Shown: positions 20,091 through 32,769 of the stretch, piece by piece
Layout: every line of letters starts with the position of its first letter
Numbering within the stretch: the first letter of the stretch is position 1
Origin: Sphingomonas rhizophila
Lineage (GTDB): Bacteria > Pseudomonadota > Alphaproteobacteria > Sphingomonadales > Sphingomonadaceae
DNA length: 64,000 bases
Direction: 5' to 3'
Assembly (NCBI RefSeq): GCF_014396585.1
Contig: NZ_CP060717.1
Location: forward strand, 1,116,001-1,180,000
Made by a program: the position numbers and the translations under genes
The notes under the pieces: model-generated
The model's database searches: none
What the model was told of the DNA's origin: nothing
Seen by the model: the letters and a program-made list of their open reading frames with translations, nothing else

Positions 20091-21487
20091 TCAGGCCGCG
20101 TCGTCCTCCGTGTCTGCGGACGCGGCCAGGCGGAGGGCCGGTTCCTCACCATAGCGGGCAAGCGCCTCGACAGGTGCCACGGCCTCGATTTCGCGTGCAC
20201 TTGGTTCGATGTTGAGGTCGCGCAACTTGCGTGCGGTGACCAGCGAACGGCTCTCAAAAGACGACACGAAGCTGTTGTAGTTATTGACCGCGCTGGTCAG
20301 TCCGCTTCCGACTTTGCGCAGGTCGGACGCTGCCTTGGCCAAGCGGTCGTACAGTTCCTTGCCGAGTTCACCGATCTGCCGCGCCTCCTTGGCAAGCCGT
20401 TCCTGCCGCCACACTGCAGCGACAGTTCGGGCGATGGCGATAAGGTTCGTTGGCGTCGCGAGCAGGACCCGCTTGTCGAAAGCATAGTCCCAAAGGGTGG
20501 AATCCTGTTCGAGGGCGGCGGACAGGAAATGTTCGCCGGGGATGAACATGACGACGTAGTCGGGAGCATCGTCGAACTGCGCCCAATAGGCCTTCGTGCC
20601 GAGAGCATTGACGTGGTTCTTGATCGCTGCCGCGTGGAGCGCGAGGTGGGTAGAACGCTCGCCCTCGTCCACAGCGCCGAACGCATCCTGATAGGCGTTC
20701 AACGACACCTTGGCGTCGATGACGAGGCTCTGTCCGCCTGGCACCCGAACGATGACGTCGGGCCGGATCCGCCCGCCATCCTCGTCCGACCGGCTGACTT
20801 CGGTCGCAAAATCCGCATGTTCGCTGAGCCCGCAGCTTTCCAGAACGTTGCGGAGCTGCTGCTCGCCCCACCGTCCCCGCGCCTTCGGGCATTGCGGAGT
20901 GCGTTGACCAGCTTCGCCGCTTCGGCCGACACGCGTTCCGTGCCGCTCTTCATGGCTTCGATGTGGCCGGTGAGCAGACCGAAGGCATCCTTGCGCTCGC
21001 CTTCGACCCGGTTGACCGTTTCCTCGTACTTCTGGAGCCGTTCATGCACGGGTTGGAGCAGCGCCTTGAGCTGATGGCCCGAAGTCGCCTCTGATTCACG
21101 AAAGCGCTGGTCGGCCCGCTCCAGGAATTGCTTCTGGGCATTTTCGAGCAGCTTGCCGCCGACTTCCGCGAATTGCGCGCCGAGCGCTTCCTTGGCGGCG
21201 ACCAGTTCGGCCAATCGCTCTTCGAACGCCCGCTCGCGCTCTTCCTGCGCCGCGGCGAAGGCGGCGTGGCGGTTGGCGAGTTCGCCATTCTCGGCGCGCA
21301 GCGTTTCGATCGTACGGGCGTTCTGGTCGCGCTCCTCGCGAACGCCGTCGAGCTGGAGACGGAGGGCATCCAGCACACCCTTACCCTCGGCCTGTCCGCG
21401 CGATGCGAACAACCAGCCGATCAGCGCGCCAAGCAGCAACGCGACAACGGAAACGACAATCAGGGTGGCGTCCAACGGGCCCTCCAA
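20091..21487 (-). CDS. rmuC: DNA recombination protein RmuC, frame broken mid-gene
   Basis: RmuC is a membrane-anchored coiled-coil protein with a PD-(D/E)XK-like nuclease fold that limits recombination at inverted repeats. From the TTG at 21487 there is one TM helix (TLIVVSVVALLLGALIGWLF), then a long coiled coil (about 30-190). The frame then breaks at the G3 run 20887-20889, one base short. Restoring it gives LRNAPKARGRWGEQQL followed by the nuclease core (VVIDAKVSLNAY-type strand, VVMFIPGEHFLSAAL, PTNLIAIARTVA) and a 465-residue protein. The other half of the locus reads cleanly to 20091. Confidence 0.85.
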
Positions 21488-21508
21488 CGAACGGAACGAA
21501 ATGCGAAC

Positions 21509-22063
21509 CTACGATGGATCCGGGGTCGGCTCAAGCGAGTGATCGAGGTCGCGCATGATGCTTTGTTCAAGCGGCGACAGGATGTACCGGTCTAGATAGC
21601 GGCACAGGGCCGTGATGTGCAGGAAAGCGGCCTGCTCTTCCGCCGCCGTCGCCGGATCGCCGCTCAGATAGTCCGCGAGGCCGCGACGCCAGCGCTGGCG
21701 CACGCCGGCGATCGTCATGGCGGAATCGGTCACGGCGCGAACGTTCGCCAGCAACCGCTCGACCTCCGCGAGCCGCGCTGCGCTCTGCTCCAGGTCGATG
21801 ACACCGTCGAGATACTCGTCGAGCATGCCGCACCGGTAGCGGGCGCAGGCGTCGGGACGGTCGGCATATACTTCGCACGCCAGGTCGGCACCCAGCCGCG
21901 GGCACGGCAACCCGAAGCTCACGCGGCCATTGGATTCGAAAACATCAAGCCCGCGCTCGCGAAGCCGGCCGACTTCATCGTCGCGGACCACGCCGTGTCC
22001 GTGGAGAACTCCACGGCAGCACAGTCCGCAATTCAGGCAAAGGTCGGATCCGTCGCGGGCCAT
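21509..22063 (-). CDS. YkgJ family zinc/iron-chelating cysteine-cluster protein
   Basis: Cytosolic protein of 184 residues with the N-terminal cluster CLNCGLCCRG (Cys9, 12, 15, 16). Further cysteines are in LPCPRLGADLACEVYADRP and the CARYRCG motif, the pattern of the CxxCxxCC family (UPF0153/YkgJ) thought to bind a metal ion. No catalytic domain is attached. It diverges from a cysteine-rich copper-binding-type gene 100 bases away, so both may respond to metals. Function is inferred from the family only. Confidence 0.83.
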   Translation of the reverse strand: MARDGSDLCLNCGLCCRGVLHGHGVVRDDEVGRLRERGLDVFESNGRVSFGLPCPRLGADLACEVYADRPDACARYRCGMLDEYLDGVIDLEQSAARLAEVERLLANVRAVTDSAMTIAGVRQRWRRGLADYLSGDPATAAEEQAAFLHITALCRYLDRYILSPLEQSIMRDLDHSLEPTPDPS

Positions 22064-22163
22064 CCCGGCGACCGTAACCCTGGCCGGGCGCAGCGCAATG
22101 GCGAGCGGTCGTCGGAACCGCTAGGCTGCTGTTTCGCTAAGGGAGGCGAGAGAGGGAGAATCC

Positions 22164-22553
22164 ATGTCCATTCGCAAAATGATTTCGCTTCACCCGGCAT
22201 CGAAGGCGCACGTCAACCAGGCGCTGGGCGATGCCGTCCACCACCTGATGTACTGTTCGAAGATGTGCCTGAGCTGTGCCGACGCATGCATGGCCGAAGA
22301 CATGGACATGACCCAGTGCATCCGGCTGTGCCTCGACTGCAGCGATATCTGCGAAGCGACGTCGCGGCTCGGCCTCCGCCGTACCGGCGACGACCAGCCG
22401 ATGCTTCGCGAACTGCTCGAGCTTTGCGCCCGGATGTGCGAACAGTGCGCCGCCGAGTGCGAGCGCCACGACCATGAGCATTGCAAGCTTTGTGCGCAGA
22501 TCTGCCGCGAATGCGCTGCCGATTGTCGGAACGCGGTCGCATCGCTGAGTTAA
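22164..22553 (+). CDS. Four-helix-bundle copper-binding-type protein (DUF326)
   Basis: A 129-residue cysteine-rich protein with 17 cysteines spaced along helices (MYCSKMCLSCADACM, CIRLCLDCSDIC, LCARMCEQCAAEC, HCKLCAQICREC). This is the pattern of the DUF326/Csp family, whose helical bundle stores Cu(I) in a thiolate-lined core. It lacks a signal peptide, like the cytosolic Csp3 type. Ribosome site GGGAG precedes the ATG. Its stop codon overlaps the start of a damaged VOC gene (TAATG). Confidence 0.86.
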   Translation: MSIRKMISLHPASKAHVNQALGDAVHHLMYCSKMCLSCADACMAEDMDMTQCIRLCLDCSDICEATSRLGLRRTGDDQPMLRELLELCARMCEQCAAECERHDHEHCKLCAQICRECAADCRNAVASLS

Positions 22554-22708
22554 TGACGCAGCAGCAGTTGTCGGTGGTGACGCTGGGCGTGGCGGAACTC
22601 GCCGCGTCACGGCGGTTCTACGCCGACGGCTTCGGCTGGCGGCCGGTAGATCGCCTACAACCCGCGTGGGCGATTAGCGACGACGGGTGGGTGACGTTCA
22701 GCGCCTAG
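22553..22708 (+). pseudogene. Remnant of a VOC (glyoxalase-fold) gene with internal deletion
   Basis: The 51-codon frame has a normal VOC start (VVTLGVAELAASRRFYADGFGWRPV) joined directly to what looks like the normal C-terminal tail of such a protein ([15 protein letters not shown]). The +1 frame at the join reads IAYNP, the usual lead-in to that tail. About 80 residues of the fold are therefore missing, and one base is lost after the join. Such a fragment cannot form the metal site. It is coupled to the DUF326 gene upstream and shares its CTAG stop with def. Either a real deletion remnant or an assembly collapse. Confidence 0.65.
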
Positions 22709-23253
22709 GCGGCGCGCAGGCCCCGCTCCTTGCGGGTCTTGGCGAGCTTTTTCAGCACCATGTCGCGCTTCAGCTTCGACAAATGATCGATGAACAACAC
22801 CCCTTCGAGGTGATCCATTTCGTGCTGGAGGCAGACCGCGAGAAGGCCGTCGAGGTCCTCCTCATGGCTTTCCCCCTGTTCGTCGAGCCAGCGGGCGCGG
22901 ATCCGGTCCGGGCGCATCACTTCGGCATATTGGTCGGGCACCGACAGGCAGCCTTCGGTGTAGGGCACATCATGATCGCTGTGCGACAGGATCTCCGGAT
23001 TGATGAACACCCGCGGCTCCTTAACAGGCGGGCTTTCCGGATCGTCGGGATTTTCGGGTTCCTGCAGGTCCATCACCAACAAGCGTTTGGGAACGCCGAC
23101 CTGCACCGCGGCAAGGCCAATGCCCGGCGCGTCGTACATCGTTTCGAACATGTCCTCGATCAGCGTCCGAAGCTCGTCGTCGACCTTTTCAACCGGGGTC
23201 GAGATCTGGCGGAGGACGGGGTCGGGCGTTTCGAGGATGCGCAAAAGGGCCAT
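22705..23253 (-). CDS. def: Peptide deformylase
   Basis: Removes the formyl group from nascent N-terminal methionine, using Fe(II) or Zn(II). The 182-residue product has all three active-site motifs: GIGLAAVQ (44-51), EGCLSVP with metal ligand Cys102, and HEMDH (144-148). A mid-protein insert rich in Asp/Glu/Pro ([13 protein letters not shown]) is seen in many alphaproteobacterial enzymes. Fmt, the enzyme that adds the formyl group, is encoded about 700 bases away on the other strand. Confidence 0.96.
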   Translation of the reverse strand: MALLRILETPDPVLRQISTPVEKVDDELRTLIEDMFETMYDAPGIGLAAVQVGVPKRLLVMDLQEPENPDDPESPPVKEPRVFINPEILSHSDHDVPYTEGCLSVPDQYAEVMRPDRIRARWLDEQGESHEEDLDGLLAVCLQHEMDHLEGVLFIDHLSKLKRDMVLKKLAKTRKERGLRAA

Positions 23254-23284
23254 GGCGGCGATTTAGTCTTTCAATCGAGTGGGT

Positions 23285-23881
23285 TCAAGCGACCGGTCGG
23301 CGCAGGCGCAAGGCCTGGCTGAGCGTGCCCTCATCGAGATAGTCGAGTTCGCCGCCGACCGGGAGGCCGTGGGCGAGCTGGGTCAGTCGTACCGGGAAGG
23401 TTTCGAGGCGCTCGGCGAGGTAATGGGCCGTGGTCTGGCCCTCGAGGGTCGCATTCATCGCCAGAACCACCTCGTCGATGCCGCCGGCAGCGACGCGGGC
23501 GATGAGCGAGTCGATCGCGAGATCCTCGGGGCGAACGCCTTCCAGCGCCGACAATCGCCCGCCAAGGACATGGAACCGGCCGGGAAAGAGTCGCGAACGA
23601 TCAAGCGCCCACAGATCGGCGACCTCTTCCACGACGCATAGCAGGCGGTCGTCACGGCGCGTATCGGTGCAGATGGCGCAGGGATCCGACGTATCGACAT
23701 TGCCGCAGCTCGAACAGGTCGACAGGTTTTCGGCCACCGCCTGAAGCGCGGCGAGTAGTGGATCGAGCGTCGACTGTCGCTTCTTCATCAGGTGCAGGAC
23801 CGCGCGCCGCGCCGAGCGCGGGCCAAGGCCGGGAAGCCGCGCGAGCGCCTGGGTCAGCGTGTCGATCTGGTGCGAGGACAT
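23285..23881 (-). CDS. recR: Recombination mediator RecR
   Basis: RecR forms a DNA-clamp ring that, with RecO (and RecF), loads RecA onto gapped DNA. The ATG at 23881 gives 198 residues (family about 200); the frame extends 25 codons further into non-conserved sequence. Visible are the helix-hairpin-helix ([16 protein letters not shown]), the C4 zinc finger [16 protein letters not shown] (Cys56/59/68/71), the TOPRIM domain with [12 protein letters not shown], and a C-terminal Walker-B-like [12 protein letters not shown]. Only 58 bases separate it from the divergent fmt. Confidence 0.94.
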   Translation of the reverse strand: MSSHQIDTLTQALARLPGLGPRSARRAVLHLMKKRQSTLDPLLAALQAVAENLSTCSSCGNVDTSDPCAICTDTRRDDRLLCVVEEVADLWALDRSRLFPGRFHVLGGRLSALEGVRPEDLAIDSLIARVAAGGIDEVVLAMNATLEGQTTAHYLAERLETFPVRLTQLAHGLPVGGELDYLDEGTLSQALRLRRPVA

Positions 23882-23939
23882 TGCGAGAACGACATAGGGC
23901 GCTTGGCCCGCGACGCAAGCCGCGCCATAGGCGGCGTCG

Positions 23940-24842
23940 ATGCGAGTGATCTTCATGGGTTCGCCGGACTTTGCGGTGCCGACGCTGGATGCACTGGCGC
24001 GGCGTCATGACGTCATCTGCGTCTACACCCAGCCGCCGCGTCCAGCGGGACGGGGCAAGGCGGATCGGCCGACGGCGGTCGAGATTCGGGCTCGAGATTT
24101 GGGGATCGAGGTGCGGAGCCCGCGGTCGCTCAAGGGAACAGAGGAGCAGGACGCCTTTGCGGCGCTGGACGCCGATGTTGCGGTGGTTGCGGCGTATGGC
24201 CTGATTCTGCCGCAAGCGGTGCTCGACGCGCCGCGCCTGGGATGCCTCAACGTCCATGCCTCACTCCTGCCGCGCTGGCGCGGGGCGGCGCCGGTGCAGC
24301 GGGCGATCATGGCCGGCGATGAGGAGACTGGGGTCACGATCATGCAGATGGAGGCCGGGCTCGATACCGGGCCGATGCTGCTGAAACGCGGTCTGCCGAT
24401 TGATGGCAGCAATGCTTCCGAACTCACGCAGAAGCTGGCCGAATTGGGCGCCGCGTTGATGGTCGAGGTGCTCGACGACTTGCCGCGGCATACTCCGATC
24501 GCTCAGCCTGCGGAGGGCGTTACCTATGCCTCGAAGATCAGCAAGGACGAGGCGCGAATCCACTGGTCGCGGCCGGCGGTGGAATTGGTGCGCCATGTGC
24601 AGGGACTGGCCCCCTTCCCTGGCGCTTGGTTCGAGGTTGGCGGGGAGCGGATCAAGCTGCTCCGCGCAGAGGTCTCCGCTGGGTGCGGCACCCCGGGTGA
24701 AGTCATCGACGACCGATTGACGGTGGCGACCGGCAACGGCGCGCTCCGGCCGCTGACTTTGCAGCGGTCGGGTAAAAGCGCGATGCCGCTGAATGAGCTG
24801 CTGCGCGGCTTTGCGGTGCCGAAGGGCACGCGGCTGGCATGA
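23940..24842 (+). CDS. fmt: Methionyl-tRNA formyltransferase
   Basis: Transfers formyl from 10-formyl-THF to initiator Met-tRNA. The 300-residue protein opens [16 protein letters not shown] and has the catalytic stretch [17 protein letters not shown] (Asn104, His106). The loop with the catalytic Asp is [12 protein letters not shown], and an OB-like C-terminal tRNA-binding domain follows (from about 205). It overlaps truA by four bases (ATGA). Confidence 0.95.
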   Translation: MRVIFMGSPDFAVPTLDALARRHDVICVYTQPPRPAGRGKADRPTAVEIRARDLGIEVRSPRSLKGTEEQDAFAALDADVAVVAAYGLILPQAVLDAPRLGCLNVHASLLPRWRGAAPVQRAIMAGDEETGVTIMQMEAGLDTGPMLLKRGLPIDGSNASELTQKLAELGAALMVEVLDDLPRHTPIAQPAEGVTYASKISKDEARIHWSRPAVELVRHVQGLAPFPGAWFEVGGERIKLLRAEVSAGCGTPGEVIDDRLTVATGNGALRPLTLQRSGKSAMPLNELLRGFAVPKGTRLA

Positions 24843-25579
24843 CCCGCTGGCGGCTCACGGTCGAATTCGACGGCGGCCCCTTCATGGGCTGGCAGCGTCA
24901 GGACCATGGCCCGTCGGTGCAAGAGGCGCTGGAGCAAGCGATCGGCCGAATGACGGGCGAGACGGTCGCGGTGCATGCGGCCGGCCGGACCGACGCCGGT
25001 GTGCACGCGCTGGCCATGACGGCCCATGTCGACATCGATCGTGACGTCACCCCGCACCGCCTGCGCGAAGGGATCAACGCGCTGGTGCGACCCGATCCGG
25101 TGGCCGTGACGGCGGTCGAGCCGGTCGCCGACGACTGGCATGCGCGCTTTTCGTGCGTCGGCCGGCGCTATCTCTACCGAATCCTCAACCGGCGCGCGCC
25201 GCCGGCTCTGGACGCGGGACGGGTGTGGCACATTGCCCAGACGGTGGACTCAGACGCGATGGCCGAAAGCGCCACGCATCTCGTCGGAATTCACGACTTC
25301 ACGACCTTCCGGTCGGTGCATTGCCAGTCAGACAGCCCGGTGAAGACGCTCGACAGCCTGAGGGTGGAGCAGGTCGGCGAGGAAATCCACGTTCGCGCGG
25401 CGGCGCGCAGCTTCCTGCACCATCAGGTGCGCTCGATGGTCGGGTGCCTGGCGTTGGTCGGGCGCGGCCAGTGGAAGCCCGCTGACGTGAAGGCGGCGCT
25501 GGAGGCCCGCGACCGCGCCGCTCTCGGCTTCAACGCTCCGCCGCACGGCCTTTACTTCGTCGAGGCGATCTACCCCTAG
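24839..25579 (+). CDS. truA: tRNA pseudouridine(38-40) synthase
   Basis: Converts uridines 38-40 in the anticodon stem to pseudouridine. The 246-residue protein carries the catalytic Asp52 in [11 protein letters not shown], the RRYLYRI strand and the C-terminal [14 protein letters not shown]. It is translationally coupled to fmt. Its stop lies in a CTAG shared with the converging PLP-decarboxylase gene. Confidence 0.95.
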   Translation: MTRWRLTVEFDGGPFMGWQRQDHGPSVQEALEQAIGRMTGETVAVHAAGRTDAGVHALAMTAHVDIDRDVTPHRLREGINALVRPDPVAVTAVEPVADDWHARFSCVGRRYLYRILNRRAPPALDAGRVWHIAQTVDSDAMAESATHLVGIHDFTTFRSVHCQSDSPVKTLDSLRVEQVGEEIHVRAAARSFLHHQVRSMVGCLALVGRGQWKPADVKAALEARDRAALGFNAPPHGLYFVEAIYP

Positions 25580-26805
25580 AGCAGCAACTCGCGGGCGACG
25601 GGCTGGCTAAGGAAGTTTTGGGGGCTTGCGCTGAGGCCGTAGGCACCGGCGCAAAAGATGGCGATGATGTCGCCAACGCCGACCGGCGGGAGCATCACCT
25701 CGTCGCCCAGCAAGTCCAGCGGGGTGCAAAGACAACCTGTTACGGTGACTTCTTGAGACGACTCCTCGCCAAATTTGGCCGCGTTGGCGATCGGGTAGTT
25801 GCGGCGAAGGAGCTGCCCGAAATTACCCGTCGCGGCGAGCATGTGCTGCAGGCCGCCGTCGGTGATGGCGAATCGCCGCCCGCCACTGTCCTTCACGTCG
25901 ATCACTCGAGTGAGGTAGACGCCCGCTTCGCCCACGAGCCAGCGTCCCAGTTCGATCGCGTAGCGCGTGCTTGAAAGGATGTCGGGCGCGGCGCGCAAGG
26001 TCTCGCCGAGCGCCTGACCGACGCGGTCGACGTCCAGCGCAATGTCGGTCGACGCGTAGGGGATGCCGAAGCCGCCACCGAGGTTTAGCTCGGGCGGCTC
26101 CCGACCGACCTCCGTTGCGATCCGGGCGGCCAACTCGACGGTCAAACGCTGTGTCTCGATCAGCGGTTCGGCATGTAGGAGCTGGCTACCGGCATAGACG
26201 TGGAGCCCGCGCCAGTTGGCACCGGCGTCAATCAGGTGACAGACCAGTGCAGGGACCCGATCGGCATCGACCCCGAACGGGCTGGCGAGCCCGCCCATCT
26301 TCATGCCTGCGCCCTTCAGCGCAAAAGGCGGATTGACCCTGACCGCGAGTTTGGGCGTGATCCCCAGGCGGTCGGCGATGGCCAGGGCCCGGTCCGCTTC
26401 CCCCTCACTTTCCAGGTGGATCGTGACACCCCTCTCGATCGCCTGCGTCAGTTCGGTATCGCGCTTGCCCGGACCGGCGAAGCTGACCGGCAGCACAAGC
26501 CCACCGGCCCGCTCCAGTGTCGCCAACTCGCCGCTCGACGCGAGGTCGAACCCGTCGACATAGCTGACAAGCCACTCAAGCAGTGGGGCGTAAGGGTTTG
26601 CCTTTACTGCATAATGCAGAGCGACGTTATCCGGCATGACGGCGCGGAATTGGGCGATCTTTCGACCGATGAGGCTGCGGTCGTAAACAAACAAAGGCGT
26701 GCCGCCGCTGCGGTCGAAGAGGCCAACGGCAGGCTCGCCAGAAATCGTCAAGCCGCCGTGCGGACCGGGAACGAAGCCATCCGGGATCGGTCCCATCGGT
26801 TTCAT
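25576..26805 (-). CDS. PLP-dependent decarboxylase, exosortase A system-associated
   Basis: Fold-type III PLP enzyme (alanine racemase-like barrel plus beta domain) of the diaminopimelate/ornithine decarboxylase superfamily. It most resembles the subgroup that travels with exosortase A (PEP-CTERM) loci. From the ATG at 26805 it has 409 residues. The PLP lysine is Lys68 in [20 protein letters not shown] binds the phosphate; the second-subunit Cys motif is in [12 protein letters not shown]. Its start overlaps the ligase stop (ATGA), so the two are co-translated. Substrate unknown; coupling to an acyl-CoA ligase and ACP suggests a small amino-acid-derived acyl group. Confidence 0.88.
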   Translation of the reverse strand: MKPMGPIPDGFVPGPHGGLTISGEPAVGLFDRSGGTPLFVYDRSLIGRKIAQFRAVMPDNVALHYAVKANPYAPLLEWLVSYVDGFDLASSGELATLERAGGLVLPVSFAGPGKRDTELTQAIERGVTIHLESEGEADRALAIADRLGITPKLAVRVNPPFALKGAGMKMGGLASPFGVDADRVPALVCHLIDAGANWRGLHVYAGSQLLHAEPLIETQRLTVELAARIATEVGREPPELNLGGGFGIPYASTDIALDVDRVGQALGETLRAAPDILSSTRYAIELGRWLVGEAGVYLTRVIDVKDSGGRRFAITDGGLQHMLAATGNFGQLLRRNYPIANAAKFGEESSQEVTVTGCLCTPLDLLGDEVMLPPVGVGDIIAIFCAGAYGLSASPQNFLSQPVARELLL

Positions 26806-28301
26806 GACAGCAACGCCTTGAGCGCAACCCGGTCGAGCTTGCCGGTCGCGCCGGTCGGAAGCGCGTCGCGCCACAGGATCCGCCTGGGCATCATGAACGC
26901 GGGTGCATTGGCCGCGAACCAGGCGCGAAGCCTATCCTCAGCGTCATCGGTCGCGGCCACGGCGGCCAGAGCCACCACCTGTCCCAGCGCTTCGTCGGAA
27001 ATGCCGAAAGCCGCCACCTCGCGAACCGCGTCGCTTGCCATCGCCAGTTCTTCAATCTCGTTCGGACTCAGACGGTTACCGCTCACCTTGATCATCGCGT
27101 CATCGCGGCCGCGAAAGCGGAGGAGTCCGTCCGTCCCCTTGACCATCGTATCTCCGGACCAGACAGCCGTGCCGCCATACCGGCTGAAGGAGGGCGCCGG
27201 GCGGTAGCGCTCTGCAGTCTTCGCGGCGTCGCGCCAGTAGCCGTGGGCGACCAGCGGTCCGGCATGAACCAGCTCGCCTTCCTGGCCCGGCTCCGCTTCG
27301 CTTCCGTCGGGGCGTACGATCATCAATTCGGCGAAGGGGATGGAGACGCCGACGCTGTCGGGATGCGCGTCGACTAGCGCTGGATTAAGGCTTGCGGATC
27401 GGAACGCTTCGGTCAGGCCGTACATGAGATGGAGGTTGGCGTTCGGGAACAGCGCGCGCAACCGGCGGACCACCGGTTCCGGCAAATGCCCGCCGCTATT
27501 GGTCAGCGTTCGAAGGCTGCCCCCCGCCCCGTCCGACCAGTCGAGCGCAGCCAACTGCTGCCACAGCGGCGGAACCCCGGCGAGGACGGTGACGTCATGA
27601 CGCCGGATCGCCTTTTTGACATCGTTCGCAAGAAGATAGTCGAAGCTGATCACGCTCGCGCCGGCCGCCCACGACGACAGCAACTGGTTCTGGCCATAGT
27701 CGAAGGCGAGCGGGAGCACGGCCAGCGTCCGGTCCGGGCTCGACAGGCCAAGATAGTGCGCCACCGAAATCGCACCGAGCCACAGGTTGGCGTGGCTCAG
27801 CATCACGCCCTTCGGTCTGCCGGTAGAACCCGAAGTGTAGAGCAGTGCGGCCAGCACGTCGGGAAGGTGGCCCGAAAGGCCGACCGCGGTGTCACCGTCT
27901 CGCCAGTCTTCCAGCGCGACTGCCACGGCGTCGCCTCGCTCCTCCCCGGTGAGCGTTTCCAGCCGCGCCGCATTCGCGACAAGCAGTCGCGCCCCGCTGT
28001 CGGCAAGAATATGGGCCGCCTGCATCCGCTTCAGCAATGGATTGATCGGGACGTGAATCAAGCCGGCGCGGGCGGCGGCAAGTGGCATGACGCAGGCAAG
28101 AGCGGTCTTGCCCATCCAGGTCGCGACGCGGTCCCCCACCCTTAACCCGTGAGCGATGAGGGCATCGGCAACACGCCCGACCCGCTCGTCGAGGTCGGCG
28201 TAGGACAGTGTCTCTCCGCCCGCGACAAGCGCAACATCGTCGCTGCGGCCACGCCGGGCGAGGTGATCGAGCGGAAAGGGCGTCGGATCGGGGTCGCTCA
28301 C
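26802..28301 (-). CDS. Acyl-CoA ligase (AMP-forming), exosortase A system-associated
   Basis: ANL-superfamily adenylating enzyme of 499 residues. Motifs: A3 P-loop YTSGSTGRPKGVMLSH (about 155-170), A5 LMYGLTEAFR, A7 SGDTMVKGTDG, A8 FRGRDDAMIKVSGNRLSPNEIEE and the A10 lysine in PTGATGKLDR. Overlap with the PLP decarboxylase and divergence from an ACP gene match the exosortase-A-associated set (ligase, decarboxylase, ACP) known from PEP-CTERM loci. No exosortase or PEP-CTERM protein is visible in this window. It probably loads a substrate onto the neighbouring ACP. Confidence 0.88.
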   Translation of the reverse strand: MSDPDPTPFPLDHLARRGRSDDVALVAGGETLSYADLDERVGRVADALIAHGLRVGDRVATWMGKTALACVMPLAAARAGLIHVPINPLLKRMQAAHILADSGARLLVANAARLETLTGEERGDAVAVALEDWRDGDTAVGLSGHLPDVLAALLYTSGSTGRPKGVMLSHANLWLGAISVAHYLGLSSPDRTLAVLPLAFDYGQNQLLSSWAAGASVISFDYLLANDVKKAIRRHDVTVLAGVPPLWQQLAALDWSDGAGGSLRTLTNSGGHLPEPVVRRLRALFPNANLHLMYGLTEAFRSASLNPALVDAHPDSVGVSIPFAELMIVRPDGSEAEPGQEGELVHAGPLVAHGYWRDAAKTAERYRPAPSFSRYGGTAVWSGDTMVKGTDGLLRFRGRDDAMIKVSGNRLSPNEIEELAMASDAVREVAAFGISDEALGQVVALAAVAATDDAEDRLRAWFAANAPAFMMPRRILWRDALPTGATGKLDRVALKALLS

Positions 28302-28378
28302 CAGGCCGGACTAGCCCCACGCACGCGGGTTCGCAAAGCTTGCCCTTGTGCAACGCAGCGATTAGGCGTCTGCCCACT

Positions 28379-28672
28379 ATGACGACGGGGCAAGTCAGCG
28401 TGGCGACGAGCGATTTCGACGAGTTGGATTCGACGCTCCGCGCTATCCTCCAGGAAACATTGTCCCTGTCCCGCGAACGGGTCGCTGGGTTCACCGACGC
28501 AACCGAATTGTTCGGTGCGCTGCCAGAATTGGACTCGATGGCGGTCGCGACGCTCCTGACGGCGATCGAGGAGCGACTCGGCATCCTGATCGAGGACGAC
28601 GATGTCGAGGCCGAGGATTTCGCGACCTACGGCAGCCTCCTCGCCTTCGCGCGCCGCAAGGCCCTCCAGTAA
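28379..28672 (+). CDS. Acyl carrier protein of the exosortase A-associated set
   Basis: Acidic 97-residue carrier protein. The phosphopantetheine attachment serine is Ser53 in PELDSMAVATLL, followed by a typical helix II-III (EERLGILIEDDDVEAEDF). Start ATG at 28379, 77 bases from the divergent ligase gene. It is clearly not the fatty-acid ACP (AcpP) by sequence, and its position beside a ligase and PLP enzyme indicates a dedicated carrier. Confidence 0.86.
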   Translation: MTTGQVSVATSDFDELDSTLRAILQETLSLSRERVAGFTDATELFGALPELDSMAVATLLTAIEERLGILIEDDDVEAEDFATYGSLLAFARRKALQ

Positions 28673-28676
28673 TCAA

Positions 28677-31588
<2,912 letters not shown>

Positions 31589-31667
31589 GACGATTTCTCC
31601 CGGGCGCGACATGCCGCACCCATGATAAGGATGGTTGCCGGACTTGCCGGCACGGAGCGCGGCGGGA

Positions 31668-31988
31668 TCAGTCTCGGGGAGGCGGGATCTCGATTTCGAG
31701 ATGGCGTCCCGTGAGCGCGGCAAGTTGGGCGGACGGCTCGAACGATGACGTCGGACGACGTTGAGGCGCTCCGACGAACGGGGCGGCAGGGAGGGCGGAG
31801 GCGCAGCCCATCGTGCAGTCGCTCGACATTGCTTTGCCTTGGGCTGGCGCCTTTTCCTCACAATGGCCCAGCACCGAGGCCTTGACTACTGTCGTCGGTG
31901 CGGCGGCCGCAGGCTGCATCGCCAATGGCGACAACAGCAGCGCCATCAACGCTGCCCACTTCAGAAAAGACTGGACTAGCGGGATCAT
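31668..31988 (-). CDS. Small secreted Cys-containing protein of the thiol/metal operon
   Basis: Exported protein of 106 residues: a signal peptide (FLKWAALMALLLSPLAMQPAAAA), then a short mature region with three cysteines (LGHCEEKAP and SDCTMGCASALP), and a C-terminus ending EIEIPPPRD. The layout, a hydrophobic leader plus His/Cys motifs, resembles small periplasmic proteins found in sphingomonad heavy-metal clusters. No defined domain is recognised. Its ATG overlaps the MauE stop (TGATG), so it is translated together with the glutaredoxin-MauE gene. Confidence 0.65.
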   Translation of the reverse strand: MIPLVQSFLKWAALMALLLSPLAMQPAAAAPTTVVKASVLGHCEEKAPAQGKAMSSDCTMGCASALPAAPFVGAPQRRPTSSFEPSAQLAALTGRHLEIEIPPPRD

Positions 31989-32763
31989 CAGCGCGCCAAC
32001 GCGTGATGCCCGCTTCCGGGTTCAACCAGCATCCAGACTGCCATGCCGATCATGAGCAGATTCTCGGTAAGCGAGACAAAGCCAAGCGGCACGTTGCTCG
32101 ATCCACCTACGCAGGCACACTTCAATTCCCGGCGGTCGATATAGACTGCCTTGAATACCGAAACGGCGCCGATCGATCCGATCGTCAGTGCAATCGGAAT
32201 CGATAGCCAGTGTGCAACGCCGGCGATCATCAGGACACCCGCCAACGCCTCAGCGAACGGATAGATGTAGCTGTAAGGAACCCAGCGGCGCGCGAGCAGG
32301 TCGTAGTTGAGGAACATCGCCGAGAAGGTTTCGACATTCTGGAGCTTCAACATGGCGAGGACGGTCATCGAAAATGCGATGAACCATTTCAGTGCCTGGA
32401 CCGTGAACGGATCGCCGAACGCCGCCATGCTCGTCGCCAGCGCCATCAGTGCAGTGATGGTGAAAATGGCAATGACGGGGCGATAGCTGACGGCCTTGGA
32501 ATCGGCGACCGGCTTGCCAAGGTAACGCCGAAGGTCGTCGTAGCCGCCAATGCGCTGTCCCCGATGAAAATCTGGGGAGTTGTCGCAACCGCATGTTGCG
32601 CTTTGAATGCGTCGGTTTCCTCACGCGTCGTGAGGTGATGATCCTCGACCGTAAAGCCCTCGCGTCGAAGCAGGTCGACCGCCTTGAGGCCCCACGGACA
32701 GACATGGTTCGCCATCACCATGCGGTGAATTACGGCCGTCTTTGGGTACGAATCGTTGTTCAT
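31988..32763 (-). CDS. Glutaredoxin-MauE/DoxX fusion membrane protein, frame broken once
   Basis: The N-terminal glutaredoxin domain (CPWG redox motif in ANHVCPWGLKAVDLL, cis-Pro TTPQIFIGD) is followed by a four-helix MauE/DoxX domain carrying KCACVGG. Separate frames cover the two halves. Adding one base at about 32556 gives GD-x-RIGGYDDLRRYLGKPVAD and a continuous 258-residue protein, an architecture I know from sphingomonads. Such proteins are expected to move electrons or thiols across the inner membrane. The start ATG sits about six bases from the predicted -10 element, so the transcript may be leaderless; Met14 or Met16 are alternatives. Confidence 0.78.
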
Positions 32764-32769
32764 GGCACA

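Noticed and set aside
31988-32446. A separate MauE/DoxX gene with its own start
   Set aside because: One missing base near 32556 joins it to the glutaredoxin domain in an architecture known from relatives, so I treat it as one gene.
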